Source: Burkholderia gladioli (lineage in GTDB: Bacteria > Pseudomonadota > Gammaproteobacteria > Burkholderiales > Burkholderiaceae). Taken from it: 64,000 nt of DNA. Positions within the stretch are counted from its first letter, which is position 1; every line of letters begins with the position of its first letter. The stretch lies in assembly GCF_000959725.1 (NCBI RefSeq), contig NZ_CP009322.1, forward strand, positions 1,550,001-1,614,000, read 5' to 3'. A model generated the notes under the pieces. The model was not told the DNA's origin, made no database searches, and saw only the letters and a program-made list of their open reading frames with translations. Shown here in pieces: positions 1 to 9,003 of this stretch. A program made the position numbers and the translations under genes.

Positions 1-2
1 AC

Positions 3-107
3 CGCACCACCCTGGTGGGCGACGTGCCGGTAGGTCCGGACGGCCGCGCCTCGGTGGCGATCGAGGGTTCGCCGGTGGGCGCGGCGACCGCCACCGCGCT
101 GAACTAA
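3..107 (+). CDS. 3' end of an unidentified protein
   Basis: Only the last 34 codons are in the window, ending at TAA 105-107. The reading frame has strong G/C third positions, so it is probably a real gene tail. The visible peptide is small-residue rich (it ends GAATATALN) and has no motif I recognise, so no function is assigned. It converges on the LysR gene, with only 13 bases between the two stop codons. Confidence 0.5.
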   Translation, partial: RTTLVGDVPVGPDGRASVAIEGSPVGAATATALN

Positions 108-120
108 AGCGGCGCCCGGC

Positions 121-1095
121 TCAGGCCGCGCCGGTGGTTCGCGGCGCCGCCCCGGCAGGTGCTGGCGCCTCGGTCCTGGCCGGCGCGATCACGGGCGCGT
201 GCTCGTCCATCAGCGCCGCGATCCAGTCGATGAACACGCGCAGCTTCGCGCTGACATGCCGGTTCGGCGGAAACGCCACGTAGAGCGGCATCGGATCCAG
301 GCGCCAATCCTCGAACAGCGGCAGCAGCTCGCCATTGGCGCGCGGCGCCCGCGCCATGTAGTCGGGCAGCCACAGCACGCCGAGGCCGGCCAGGCCCGCC
401 GCGAGGTAGGCATTGCCGTCGTCGACGGCGAGCACATGGCGGCCCTGCACGCTGATCCGCTCGTCCTCGCGCTGCATCGCATAGGGAAACACGCGCCCGG
501 TGCGTGCCCAGCGAAAGCCGACAATGCGATGCGCGGTGTTCTCCAGCTCGCGCGGATGCGCGGGCCGCCCCGTGCGCTCCAGGTAGGCCGGCGCCGCATA
601 AACCCCCAACTGCAGGTCGCCCACGCGACGCGCCATCAGCGACTGGTCGCTCAGCTCGCCGCCGCGCACCACGCAATCGACGTTCTCGCCGATCAGGTCG
701 ACGCGGCGGTCGCTCACGCCCATGTCGAGCTGGATATCCGGGTAGCGCGCATGGAAGGCCGGCAGCGCCGGCACCAGGATCAGGCGCGCCAGCGGGCTCG
801 GCACGTCCACCCGCAGCCGCCCGCGCGGCAGCGCCGAGGCATCCGACAGGCTGGTCTCGGCATCGTCCATGTCGGCCAGCAGGCGCAGCGCGCGCTCGTA
901 GAAGGCCGCGCCGTCGGCCGTCACGTTGAGCCGGCGCGTGGTGCGATTGAGCAGCTTCACGCGCAGCCGCGCCTCGAGCTGCTGCACCAGTTGCGTGACG
1001 GTGGTCTTGCTCATGTGCAGCGTCTCGGCCGCCTTGGTGAAGCTGCCCGCCTCCACCACGCGCACGAAGGCCTGCATCGCGTCGAAACGGTCCAT
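121..1095 (-). CDS. LysR-family transcriptional regulator
   Basis: A 324-residue LysR-type regulator, the usual family length. The N-terminus (MDRFDAMQAFVRVVEAGSF, then TKAAETLHMSKTTVTQLVQQLE) is the canonical winged helix-turn-helix, followed by a LysR substrate-binding domain of the CrgA/DmlR-like group. The start was set at ATG 1093-1095, because the open frame upstream lacks family similarity and this start gives the standard N-terminus. It is divergent from the RidA-family gene at 1245. LysR proteins usually control the divergent neighbour, so the RidA-family gene is the likely target (inference). The effector cannot be read from sequence. Confidence 0.93.
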   Translation of the reverse strand: MDRFDAMQAFVRVVEAGSFTKAAETLHMSKTTVTQLVQQLEARLRVKLLNRTTRRLNVTADGAAFYERALRLLADMDDAETSLSDASALPRGRLRVDVPSPLARLILVPALPAFHARYPDIQLDMGVSDRRVDLIGENVDCVVRGGELSDQSLMARRVGDLQLGVYAAPAYLERTGRPAHPRELENTAHRIVGFRWARTGRVFPYAMQREDERISVQGRHVLAVDDGNAYLAAGLAGLGVLWLPDYMARAPRANGELLPLFEDWRLDPMPLYVAFPPNRHVSAKLRVFIDWIAALMDEHAPVIAPARTEAPAPAGAAPRTTGAA

Positions 1096-1125
1096 ATGGA
1101 TCGGTGCTCCAGGGAATCGGGATTG

Positions 1126-1140
1126 TTTGGATTCTACAAA
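1126..1140. promoter_or_regulatory. Possible LysR box in the divergent region
   Basis: In the 149-base gap between lysR and the RidA-family gene there is a TTTG-N7-CAAA inverted repeat. It has the T-N11-A shape of LysR-family sites. The match is short and the assignment is tentative. Confidence 0.25.
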
Positions 1141-1244
1141 AAGTGATGGATGGGCTTGCCTGTTTATCGAGGCGCGGCGCGTGGCCAGAATCGCTGCATC
1201 TTCCATCCGGGCCGCGAGCGGCCCAATCATCCAGGAGTCGATCG

Positions 1245-1649
1245 ATGACGCAGGCAGCAAGACAGCGCGAGGTGGTGTTCCCGCCGGGACGGCAGGCCTT
1301 GTACGAACGCAACCGCTATTCGCCTGCGGTGCGCGCCAACGGGCTGCTGTTCGTTTCCGGGCAGGTAGGCAGCCGCGAGGACGGCTCGCCCGAGCCCGAG
1401 CTGGAGGCGCAGGTGGCGCGCGCCTTCGAGAACCTGAACGCGATCCTCGCGGCGGCCGGTTGCAGCTTCGACGACGTGATCGACGTGACCGTCTTCATGG
1501 TCGATCCCGAGGTGAATTTCGAGCGGGTCTGGCAGGTGGTGCCGAAGTACTGGGGCGAGGCGCCCCATCCCAGCCTGACGGCGGTCGGCGTGACCTGGCT
1601 CTATGGCTTCCAGTTCGAGATCAAGGCCATCGCGCGCCTGCGCGACTGA
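1245..1649 (+). CDS. RidA/YjgF/UK114-family protein
   Basis: A 134-residue protein of the RidA (YjgF/YER057c/UK114) fold, a trimeric family whose archetype hydrolyses reactive enamine/imine intermediates. The ATG at 1245 is preceded by AGGAG with good spacing. Family hallmarks visible are RYSPAVRANGLLFVSGQVG near the N-terminus, a mid-protein AFENLNAILAAAG helix, and the C-terminal FEIKAIARL strand. The arginine that RidA proper uses for catalysis (PARS motif) appears to be replaced here (HPSLTAV), so this is probably a paralogous Rid subfamily rather than true RidA. It is divergent from the LysR gene, its likely regulator. Confidence 0.9.
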   Translation: MTQAARQREVVFPPGRQALYERNRYSPAVRANGLLFVSGQVGSREDGSPEPELEAQVARAFENLNAILAAAGCSFDDVIDVTVFMVDPEVNFERVWQVVPKYWGEAPHPSLTAVGVTWLYGFQFEIKAIARLRD

Positions 1650-1730
1650 GGCGTGCGAGCTCGCCCCGCCCCTCCCGGGAGACGGCTCAAGCGCGATCCG
1701 TGCTCCCCGGCAGCGAAAGCAATGAACGTC

Positions 1731-1758
1731 GACAGCCCGGGACCAGCGCCGGGCTGTC
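1731..1758. terminator. Hairpin downstream of the RidA-family gene
   Basis: A perfect 10-bp inverted repeat (GACAGCCCGG / CCGGGCTGTC) with an 8-base loop lies about 80 bases after the stop codon. No T-run follows, so it is terminator-like rather than a canonical intrinsic terminator. A second repeat follows immediately at 1768. Confidence 0.4.
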
Positions 1759-1767
1759 ATTCGATCC

Positions 1768-1789
1768 GTATCGGTCATTCGACCGATAC
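1768..1789. repeat. Inverted repeat upstream of the thioesterase gene
   Basis: A perfect 9-bp inverted repeat, GTATCGGTC-ATTC-GACCGATAC, about 105 bases before the thioesterase start. With no T-run and a short spacer it could be an operator or the lower part of a termination region. No binding family is assigned. Confidence 0.35.
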
Positions 1790-1894
1790 GCGTGGCGCGG
1801 GTCGGCGCGTAAGCTGGAGCGCTTCGATTGCTTCCCGTTCGGTATCGATGCCGTGCCGCGCGCTCCGCGACGGCACGGTCAAAACCCGCCACTC

Positions 1895-2440
1895 ATGAAT
1901 CTACTGCTGCGTTTGTGCCTCGTGTTCCTGCTGAGCCGGCGTCGTCGGCGGCTGCACATCCTCGACACCTGCGTCACGCCGTTCCGCGTGTGGCCCAACG
2001 ACCTCGATGTGCTGCGCCACATGACCAATGGCCGCTACTTTGCCATTCTGGATCTGGCGCGGGTCGATCTGTTGTTGCGCTCGCGCGTCTGGCAACGCGT
2101 CAACGCGCAAAGGTGGTATCCCGTCGTCACGCTCGAAACGATACGATTTCATCGATCGCTGCATCTATGGGAGCGCTATGACGTCACGACGCGGGTGATC
2201 GGCTGGGACGAAAAACATGTGTTTCTGGAGCAGGGATTCATTCGCGGCGGAACCCAGGTCGCGATCGGCGTCGTGCGAACGCGGTTCCTGAAGCGCGGCG
2301 GGGGCACCGTGCCGACCCGGGAACTACTGGCTTGGATCGGCGTGACCCAGCCATCACCCGATCTGCCCGAATGGGTCGCGCAGTGGAACCGGGCCGAGGG
2401 CGGCGCGGCGGTGCATGAGCAATCCGTTGCGCAAACTTGA
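1895..2440 (+). CDS. Acyl-CoA thioesterase-like hot-dog protein (THEM6/YbgC-like)
   Basis: A 181-residue single-domain hot-dog fold protein. The core W/F-P-N-D-x-D-x-L-R-H-M-T-N-G-R-Y motif (residues about 33-48) and the downstream RVDLLLRSRVWQR helix are typical of the 4HBT/THEM6 group that hydrolyses acyl thioesters. A short hydrophobic N-terminus (MNLLLRLCLVFLL) precedes an Arg-rich stretch, so it may sit at the membrane. The ATG at 1895 was chosen because it starts directly before this segment, and the upstream frame has no family similarity. The substrate is unknown. It is about 245 bases from the RidA-family gene and need not share a transcript. Confidence 0.8.
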   Translation: MNLLLRLCLVFLLSRRRRRLHILDTCVTPFRVWPNDLDVLRHMTNGRYFAILDLARVDLLLRSRVWQRVNAQRWYPVVTLETIRFHRSLHLWERYDVTTRVIGWDEKHVFLEQGFIRGGTQVAIGVVRTRFLKRGGGTVPTRELLAWIGVTQPSPDLPEWVAQWNRAEGGAAVHEQSVAQT

Positions 2441-2708
2441 GCGCCGCGACGGCAGTCGCGCACGGGCATACCGTCAGCGGTCGCCATGGTTTTCGGCCGT
2501 GCCGGCGGTATGGCACTCGGCGTGACCGACGAGCCGATTGCCGCCCGAGCAGCGGGCCCGATATTCATCGACGAGACGAGGCTCGATTGCTTGCCGCGAC
2601 TCGCGCGTCGATGATCGGCTTGCCCATCTCCCCGAACCACTCGTCACGACGACTCGGGTAACAGGTGTAGAGAAAGCGCGCCGCTTTCGAAACCGTCCCC
2701 AGGCCACT

Positions 2709-4088
2709 TCAGGCCGCGCCGGCCAGCTCGCCGGCGCTGGCCGCGGCACTCGCCAGCCGGCGCGCCGGGCGCTTCAAGCCCAGATGCTCGCGCAGCGTGG
2801 TGCCCGTGTAGTCGTCGCGGAACAGGCCGCGCCGGCGCAGTTCCGGCAGCACCAGCGCGATGAAGTCGTCGAGTCCGCCCGGCAGGGTCGGCGCCATCAC
2901 GTTGAAGCCGTCCGCGCCGTAATGGACGAAGCGCTCCTCCAATGCGTCGGCGATCTGCTTCGGCGTGCCGATCACCTGCCAGTGACCGCGCGCGCCGGCG
3001 ATGCGCAAGGCGAGCTGGCGGATCGTCAGGTTCTCGCGGCGCGCCAGCTCCAGCGTGAGCGTCTGGCGGCTCTTGCTGGCGTTGGTCTCGGGCAGCTCGG
3101 GGATCGGGCCGTCGAAGGGATGGGCCGACAGGTCGAAGCCGCCGGTCAGGCCCGAGACGAAGGCCAGCCCGACCACCGGGTCGATCAACTGTTGCAGGGC
3201 CTCGAACTTCTCGCGCGCCTCGCTCTCGTCGCGGCCGACCACCGGGAACACGCCCGGCATGATCTTCAGCTCGTCGGGCTCGCGGCCCCATTCGGCCATG
3301 CGGCCCTTCACGTCGGCATAGAAGCTCACCGCCTCGTCGAGCGTCTGCTGCGCGGTGAAGATCACCTCGGCGGTGCGCGCGGCCAGCCGCTTGCCGGCCT
3401 CGGACGAGCCGGCCTGCACCACCACCGGCTGCCCCTGCGGCGCGCGCGGGATGTTCAGCGGCCCGCGCACCTGGAAGAAGCGGCCGCGATGCTCGAGCAC
3501 CTGGCGACCGGCCGGATCGAAGAAACGACCGGCCGCCTTGTCGCGCACGAAGGCGTCGTCGTCCCAGCTATCCCACAGCGCGCGCACCACGTCGGCGAAT
3601 TCCTCGGCGCGATCGTAGCGCTCGGCATGCGCGTAATGTTCGTCGCGATTGAAGTTCTCGGCCTCGTGGCGGTTCGACGAAGTGACCAGGTTCCAGCCGG
3701 CCCGGCCGCCGCTCAGATGGTCGAGCGAGGCGAACTTGCGGGCGATGTGATACGGCTCGTTGAAGCTGGTCGAGGCCGTGCCGACCAGGCCGATGCGCTC
3801 GGTCACGGCGGACAGCGCCGAGAGCAGCGTGATCGGCTCGAACTGCGCGTTGTAGCTGTGCGCGGTGCGGCTCAGGTAGTCGACATCGTCGCCGCGCGTG
3901 CCCACGCCGTCGGCCAGGAATACCAGGTCGAACCTGGCCGCCTCGGCCGCCTGCGCGAGCCGCGCGTAATGGCGGAAGTCCACGCCCGCGTCGGCCTGCG
4001 TATCGGGATGCCGCCAGGCCGCGATGTGATGGCCGGTCGGATAGAGGAAGGCGCCCAGCGCCAGATGTCCGCTGCGGGATCGGGTCAT
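2709..4088 (-). CDS. NtaA/SnaA/DszA-family FMN-dependent monooxygenase
   Basis: A 459-residue bacterial-luciferase-like flavin monooxygenase. Family landmarks include the N-terminal TGHHIAAWRHP segment, the FDLVFLADG strand, EPITLLSALSAVTERIGLVGT, and LSGGRAGWNLVTSSN. Members use FMNH2 from a separate reductase to oxidise organosulfur or aminopolycarboxylate substrates. It lies 58 bases downstream of an acyl-CoA-dehydrogenase-like gene on the same strand. That pairing recurs in organosulfur operons (DszA with DszC, Sfn/Ssu-like), so a role in sulfur acquisition is likely but inferred. No flavin reductase gene is seen nearby. The substrate cannot be predicted from sequence. Confidence 0.9.
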   Translation of the reverse strand: MTRSRSGHLALGAFLYPTGHHIAAWRHPDTQADAGVDFRHYARLAQAAEAARFDLVFLADGVGTRGDDVDYLSRTAHSYNAQFEPITLLSALSAVTERIGLVGTASTSFNEPYHIARKFASLDHLSGGRAGWNLVTSSNRHEAENFNRDEHYAHAERYDRAEEFADVVRALWDSWDDDAFVRDKAAGRFFDPAGRQVLEHRGRFFQVRGPLNIPRAPQGQPVVVQAGSSEAGKRLAARTAEVIFTAQQTLDEAVSFYADVKGRMAEWGREPDELKIMPGVFPVVGRDESEAREKFEALQQLIDPVVGLAFVSGLTGGFDLSAHPFDGPIPELPETNASKSRQTLTLELARRENLTIRQLALRIAGARGHWQVIGTPKQIADALEERFVHYGADGFNVMAPTLPGGLDDFIALVLPELRRRGLFRDDYTGTTLREHLGLKRPARRLASAAASAGELAGAA

Positions 4089-4146
4089 GGATTCGGTCTC
4101 GATGAGATGGCGACGGCGGCGCGGGTTCGGCGCGGCGCGGCGTGCT

Positions 4147-5364
4147 TCAGAACACGCGGCCTTCGGTCAGGTGGGTGGTGGTGCCGTTCAGCTCGTAGTC
4201 GCCCACCACGCGCGCCTTGTGCAGCAGCGGGTTGTGGCTGAAGATCGTGCGCAGGTTGCGCCAGTGGCGATCGAGATTGTGGCGCCGCGAGGTGGCCGAG
4301 GCGCCGCCCACCTCGAACAGCCGCTCGGCCGCGTGCAGGGCCAGCTTGCTGACCACCAGCTGGGTGCGCGCGGTGGCCAGCGCGCCTTCGAGTATCAGCG
4401 CATCGGCTTCGGGCGCGCCGGCCTCGATCGCGTCGGCGGAACGATCGAGCACGCGCGCGTTCTCGCGCACCAGCGCGTCGATCGCGTGGCTGTGCGCCGT
4501 CAGCTCGCCCACCGTCTGCTGGATGAAATGGTCCTCGCGCGCCGAGGCGGCCGGGCTGTGCAGCACCGGGCGCCCGAATTCGATCACGTAGCGGCGCGCG
4601 TCGGCCGCCACGTTGCGCACGATGCCGGCCGCCACCGCCACCAGGTGCAGTTGCCGCAAGGCGCCGCCGTGGCGGCCCACCAGCGAGCCGCTGTCGCGCT
4701 CGACCACCTCGTCGGGCTCCACGCGCACCTGGTCGAGCACCAGGGTGCCGCTGGCGGTCATGCGCTGGCCCATGCCGTCCCAGTCGTCGTCGATGCGCAG
4801 GCCCTCGCGCGCCACCGGAATCACGATCGCCACGCGCGCGTCGTCCTCGCCCTGCACGTTGATGCGCGCGTAGTCGGAGAACAGCGTGCCGGTCGAATAG
4901 TATTTGCGCCCCGTGGCGAGGAAGTGGTCGCCCTCGCGCACCAGGTTGGAGGTGACTTCGCCGGGGCGCGAGGTATGGCGCTCGGTCAGCGCCCCACCGA
5001 AGATCGCGCCCGACAGCACGCGCTCGACCTGCAGGTCGTTCGAGGCCGAGCGCGGGGACAAGCGCAGCGCCTCGGTCACGTCGTAGTGCAGCCGCAGCGC
5101 GTGCGAGAGACTCGAATCGGCGGCGGCCAGCGTGGCGATCACCTCGAACAGCTCGACCAGGCTGGCGCCCAGGCCGCCGCGCGCGGTCGGGATCCGCAGC
5201 GCGCCGAGCTCGGTGCCGCGAAACTTCGCGAACCCCTCGAAGGGCAGCTCGCGATCGGCCTCGCGCTGCGCCGCGCCCTCGCCGATCTGCCTGGCCAGTT
5301 CCGGTAGCGCGGCCAGCGCGGCATCGAGACGGGAACGGGAGGCGATGGTGTGCGGGGCGTTCAT
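4147..5364 (-). CDS. Acyl-CoA-dehydrogenase-fold monooxygenase (SfnB/DszC-like)
   Basis: A 405-residue protein of the acyl-CoA dehydrogenase fold. Visible are the N-terminal helical domain, the ADSSLSHALRLHY segment, TERHTSRPGEVTSNLVREGDHF, and a C-terminal helical domain with RHNLDRHWRNLRTIFSHNP. The HNP/RTxxxH ending is typical of the DszC/SfnB group of flavin monooxygenases rather than of fatty-acid dehydrogenases. ATG 5362-5364 was preferred over an in-frame ATG three codons earlier, because AAGGA sits about 9 bases before it. It probably forms an operon with the FMN monooxygenase downstream and handles an organosulfur substrate (inference). A large inverted repeat overlaps its promoter. 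Confidence 0.85.
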   Translation of the reverse strand: MNAPHTIASRSRLDAALAALPELARQIGEGAAQREADRELPFEGFAKFRGTELGALRIPTARGGLGASLVELFEVIATLAAADSSLSHALRLHYDVTEALRLSPRSASNDLQVERVLSGAIFGGALTERHTSRPGEVTSNLVREGDHFLATGRKYYSTGTLFSDYARINVQGEDDARVAIVIPVAREGLRIDDDWDGMGQRMTASGTLVLDQVRVEPDEVVERDSGSLVGRHGGALRQLHLVAVAAGIVRNVAADARRYVIEFGRPVLHSPAASAREDHFIQQTVGELTAHSHAIDALVRENARVLDRSADAIEAGAPEADALILEGALATARTQLVVSKLALHAAERLFEVGGASATSRRHNLDRHWRNLRTIFSHNPLLHKARVVGDYELNGTTTHLTEGRVF

Positions 5365-5388
5365 GCGGGGCATCCTTGTGCGGGTTTC

Positions 5389-5427
5389 GTCAGGCGCGCC
5401 GCCGGGGCTTCCGGCGGCGCGCCTGAC
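5389..5427. promoter_or_regulatory. Perfect 17-bp inverted repeat in the promoter/leader of the monooxygenase operon
   Basis: Arms 5389-5405 and 5411-5427 are perfect reverse complements separated by GGCTT. The repeat lies 25 bases upstream of the gene's start codon. On the reverse strand a TATACT -10-like hexamer (5428-5433) abuts it, so transcription would start inside or next to the repeat. It could be an operator overlapping +1 or a very stable 5' UTR hairpin just before the ribosome binding site. Confidence 0.55.
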
Positions 5428-5478
5428 AGTATAGGAATCGCCTCGCGGGGCAGTTCGACCGATTTCAGCTAAGGATAT

Positions 5479-5504
5479 GCGGGGCGAGGATAAGCTCGCC
5501 CCGC
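5479..5504 (-). terminator. Hairpin downstream of yhaN
   Basis: A perfect 10-bp stem (GCGGGGCGAG / CTCGCCCCGC) with a 6-base loop lies about 30 bases after the yhaN stop codon, followed on the reverse strand by ATATCCTT. It is terminator-like with a weak T-tract. Confidence 0.45.
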
Positions 5505-5532
5505 GTTGGCGGCGCCGGTTCGCGCGCTCGGA

Positions 5533-8500
5533 TCAGACCCGCTCGCGTTGCAGCTCGACCACGTTCACCCCCGCGCCGAACACCTCGCGCACCAGCGGCA
5601 GCAGGTGATCGTGGTGCGTGAGGAACAGCACCTGGGTGCGCGAGGACAGCTCGCGCAAGGCTTCGAGGCCGGCCTTCGAGCGCGCGTCGTCGAAGTTGAT
5701 GAAGAGATCGTCGGCCACGAAGGGCAGCGCCGCCTTGTGCTCGAGCTGCAGCTCGAGCGCGGCGATGCGCAGCGCCAGGAACAACTGGTCGCGCGTGCCT
5801 TCGCTCAGCCCGCCCACCTCGACCGAGCGACCGCTGGCGCGCCGCGCCGACAGCTCGGGCGGCTGCCGCTCGGTATCGACGGTCAGGCGCAGGAATTCGC
5901 CCAGCGTGAGGCCCGCGAAGATCTCGCCGGCGCGGCTCAGCATCGGCCCCTGCTTCTGGTCGCGATAGCGATCGATCGCCCAGCGCAGCAGGCGGCTCGC
6001 GGTGGCCGCCTCGATGTACTGCTCGGCCGTGTCGCCCATCGCGGCCAGCGCCTCCTGGCGCCGCGCCTCGGCCAGCGCCGCGCTCGACTGGCCGGCGATC
6101 GCCGCCAGCGCCTGGCGCGCCTCCAGTTCGCGGCGGGCCAGCTCACTGGCGGCGGCGTTGAGCCCGTCCTGTTCGCGCCGCGCCGCCTCCAGTTGCGCGG
6201 GCACCTCGGCCAGGTCGTGCCGGTCGATCTCGGCGGCAATCTCGTCCTGCGAGAGGCCATCGCCGTCGCGCAGCAGCGCGGCCTGCGCCGCCTCGATCTC
6301 CTCGCGCAGGCGGCGTTGCTGGTCCGAGCGCGCGGCCAGCGGCAGGGCCTCGTCGATCGTCGCGGCGCCGGCGCTGGCCAGCAGCGGCGCGATGCGCGCC
6401 TGCTCGGTGGCCAGCGTGGCCTGGGCCGCCTCGAATTCGCGAGCGGCCTGCGCGATCGCCTCGTCGGCACGCGTGATCGCCTCGGCCGTCTTGCGGGCGC
6501 CGTCGAGCCTCGCGGCCAGCGCCCGTGAAATGGCGGCGCCCTCGCCGGCCTCGCGCACGGCGGGGTCCTCGAGCGCATCGGCCAGCCGGCGCGCATCCGC
6601 GTCGCGCGCGTCCAGCTCGGCGCGCATCGCCTCGATGCGCCGCGCCGGCTCCTCGGCCGCCGCGAGCTCGGCCACCACCTCGTTGGCGAGATCGACGGCG
6701 CCTTGCGCCGCCGCGTCGGTGCTCGCCACCTCGGCCAGCCGCGCGTCGGCCAGCGCGGTGCGCCATTCGCGCAACCAGTCCTCGTGCTCGCGCTGCGCGC
6801 GCTCGACCTGCGCCGCGGCCGCCTCGCGCTGGTGCCCGGCCTCGGCCACGCGCTCGTCGTGGCCGCGCCGCTGTTCGGCGGCACGCTCGGCGGCCTGCAC
6901 GAAGGCCTCGGCCGACATGATCCACTTGCCCAGCGAGTCCGCCTCGGTAGCGGGCGCCACCGACAGCAGCGCCGTGACCAGCGCCTGCTGCGCGTGGCTG
7001 CGCTCCGCGCGCGCGGCTTCCAGCTCGCGTGCCAGCGCGTCGAGCTTTTGCTGCGCGGCGAGTGCGGCATCGCGTTGCGCGAGCCAGGCGCCGATATCGT
7101 CGAGCGCGATGCCGGGCAGGCCGGCGCCGGCCGCGAGATCGGCCCAGGCCTGGCGCGTCGCGTCGAGCGAGCGCGTCGCCTCGGCCAGGTCCGCTTCGCG
7201 GCGCGCCAACTCGGCCTGCGCCGCTTCGCGCTGCTGGCGCAGCGATTGCAGTTCGGCCGCGGCCTGCACGGTATCGAGCTGCGAATCGACCAGCACGTCG
7301 GCATGCCGGATCGCGTCGTCGACCGCCGCCGCGCCGTCGGGCAAGGCCAGCGCGCCGCGCTTGACCTCGCCCCAGGCCTGGTCGCGCTGCTCGCGCGCGG
7401 CCCGCACCTCGCTGCTGGTGACGACATGATTGCCCTGCGCGAAGTGCTGCTCCTGCAGCGCGAGTTTCTCGAAGCGCTCGCGAGCCTCGCCCAGCGCGCC
7501 ACGCGCCATGGCGGCGGCGCTCGCCGCCTCGCTGTCGGCCTTCTGGCAGGCGTTCAGGCGCTGTGCCGAAGGCAGGTCCAGCGTTCGCAACTGCGCGACG
7601 GGCATGCGCCAGCGGCCAAGCCGGTCGAGCGCCTCGTCGAGCGCATGTCCGGCTTCGGCCCGCGCCTGCTCCTGCGCGCGTTCCTTCGCCTCGCCGTGGC
7701 GATGGGCCTGGGCTTCGGCCAGCGCGAGGCGCAGCGCATCGGGCACGGCCTCGACCACGATCGCCTCGCGTTGCTTGCGCAGCCGATCGAGCGCGCGCTC
7801 GCGTTCGTCCAGCGCGTCGCGTGCGCCGGCCAGCGCCTGCGCCAGCCCGCCCTGGCGGCGCAGCAGATTGCTGACCGTCTTGAGCGCCAGCGCGGACGGC
7901 AGCGCAGCCCGCAAGCCCGCTTCCTCGCGCGGCCAGCCCAATTGCCCGGCCGCCGCCGCCGCCGCGTCGAGATGCTGCCGCCGCGCCGCCTCGACGCCCG
8001 GCAGCGCCTTCTCATGCGCCGCGCAACTCGCGCTCAGCGCCGCCAGCGCGTCGATCTCGGCAGCGAACTTCAGCGCCTCGGGATCGGCGACGATGGCTTC
8101 GCGCGCGGCCTGCCGCCGGGCCAGGTCCTCGCGATGGAATTCGAGGCCCTTGGCGCCGACCGCGAGTTTTTCCCGCGCCGCCAGCAAGTCGGCCGTCGCG
8201 CTGGATGGCAGCTCGACCACGCCGCCCAGCTCCGCCAGTTGCGCGGCCTTCTCGCGCCAGCCATGCAGATAAGGCGCGAGCCGGCGCACGCGTTCCAGCG
8301 TCGAGCGCAGCCGGTCCACCTGCCGGCGCCGTTCGTCGGCCCCGGCGATCTCGCGGCGTACCGCGTCGAGCGCGTCCTGGCGTTCGGTCCAGTCGCGGGT
8401 GCGCACCTGGACGGCCTTCAGTTCGCTGCTGGCCGCGGAGAAATCGGCTTCCGCCAGGGCAAAGCTCGTGCGCGTGGCGCGCGGCGCCCACAGGCCGGCA

Positions 8501-9000
8501 CGCAGCGCCTCCAGCTCCTCGCGCACCGGGCCCAGGCTGCCGACGCCGGCCGCCGATTCGAACAGCACCTGCCCGAGCCGGTCCGAGGCGTCGAGCAGGC
8601 TGCGCCCGCCGGCCACCAGCCGCTCGTGGTCGAGCCCGAACATCTGCTCGAAGAACTCGCGCGTCGCGCCGTCGAGCACGGCGTCGAGGTGGTCGTCGGG
8701 CAGCTTGCCGTCCTCGGGCGTGCGCAGCGAAGTGCGCCCGCGCGCGCGATGGAAGGCCAGCGCGCCGCCGGCATGATCGAGCAGGCCGCCGAGCCGCAGC
8801 TCCGGCGTGTCGTGCAGGAAATCGAGCGGCGTGCGCTGCTTCATGCCGAACAGCAGCTCCGACACCGCGGTGCGCACGGTCGACTTGCCGGCCTCGTTGG
8901 GCCCGACGATCACGTGGAAATCCTGCGCGGCGGCCGGGAAACGCAGCGTGGCGTCGGTGAACTTGCCGTACTTGAACAGATCGAGTTGACGGATCCGCAT
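5533..9000 (-). CDS. yhaN: YhaN-type AAA ATPase (SbcC/Rad50-like), partner of YhaO
   Basis: A 1155-residue SMC-like ATPase. The Walker A motif GPNEAGKST is at residues 33-41. A Walker-B-like ADDLFINFDD and an LSEGTRDQLFLALRIAALE signature are in the last 100 residues. Between them lies about 950 residues of Ala/Arg/Glu-rich heptad sequence expected to form a long coiled coil. The FKYGKFTDATLRFP N-terminus and the absence of a clear zinc hook favour YhaN over SbcC. Family members work with an Mre11-type nuclease in DNA end processing. Its start is 3 bases after the yhaO stop codon, so the two are translationally linked. Confidence 0.9.
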   Translation of the reverse strand: MRIRQLDLFKYGKFTDATLRFPAAAQDFHVIVGPNEAGKSTVRTAVSELLFGMKQRTPLDFLHDTPELRLGGLLDHAGGALAFHRARGRTSLRTPEDGKLPDDHLDAVLDGATREFFEQMFGLDHERLVAGGRSLLDASDRLGQVLFESAAGVGSLGPVREELEALRAGLWAPRATRTSFALAEADFSAASSELKAVQVRTRDWTERQDALDAVRREIAGADERRRQVDRLRSTLERVRRLAPYLHGWREKAAQLAELGGVVELPSSATADLLAAREKLAVGAKGLEFHREDLARRQAAREAIVADPEALKFAAEIDALAALSASCAAHEKALPGVEAARRQHLDAAAAAAGQLGWPREEAGLRAALPSALALKTVSNLLRRQGGLAQALAGARDALDERERALDRLRKQREAIVVEAVPDALRLALAEAQAHRHGEAKERAQEQARAEAGHALDEALDRLGRWRMPVAQLRTLDLPSAQRLNACQKADSEAASAAAMARGALGEARERFEKLALQEQHFAQGNHVVTSSEVRAAREQRDQAWGEVKRGALALPDGAAAVDDAIRHADVLVDSQLDTVQAAAELQSLRQQREAAQAELARREADLAEATRSLDATRQAWADLAAGAGLPGIALDDIGAWLAQRDAALAAQQKLDALARELEAARAERSHAQQALVTALLSVAPATEADSLGKWIMSAEAFVQAAERAAEQRRGHDERVAEAGHQREAAAAQVERAQREHEDWLREWRTALADARLAEVASTDAAAQGAVDLANEVVAELAAAEEPARRIEAMRAELDARDADARRLADALEDPAVREAGEGAAISRALAARLDGARKTAEAITRADEAIAQAAREFEAAQATLATEQARIAPLLASAGAATIDEALPLAARSDQQRRLREEIEAAQAALLRDGDGLSQDEIAAEIDRHDLAEVPAQLEAARREQDGLNAAASELARRELEARQALAAIAGQSSAALAEARRQEALAAMGDTAEQYIEAATASRLLRWAIDRYRDQKQGPMLSRAGEIFAGLTLGEFLRLTVDTERQPPELSARRASGRSVEVGGLSEGTRDQLFLALRIAALELQLEHKAALPFVADDLFINFDDARSKAGLEALRELSSRTQVLFLTHHDHLLPLVREVFGAGVNVVELQRERV

Positions 9001-9003
9001 CGT

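Noticed and set aside
2441..2708. Possible small gene between the thioesterase and the FMN monooxygenase
   Set aside because: Short frames on both strands lack codon bias, a ribosome binding site and similarity; treated as a 268-base spacer.
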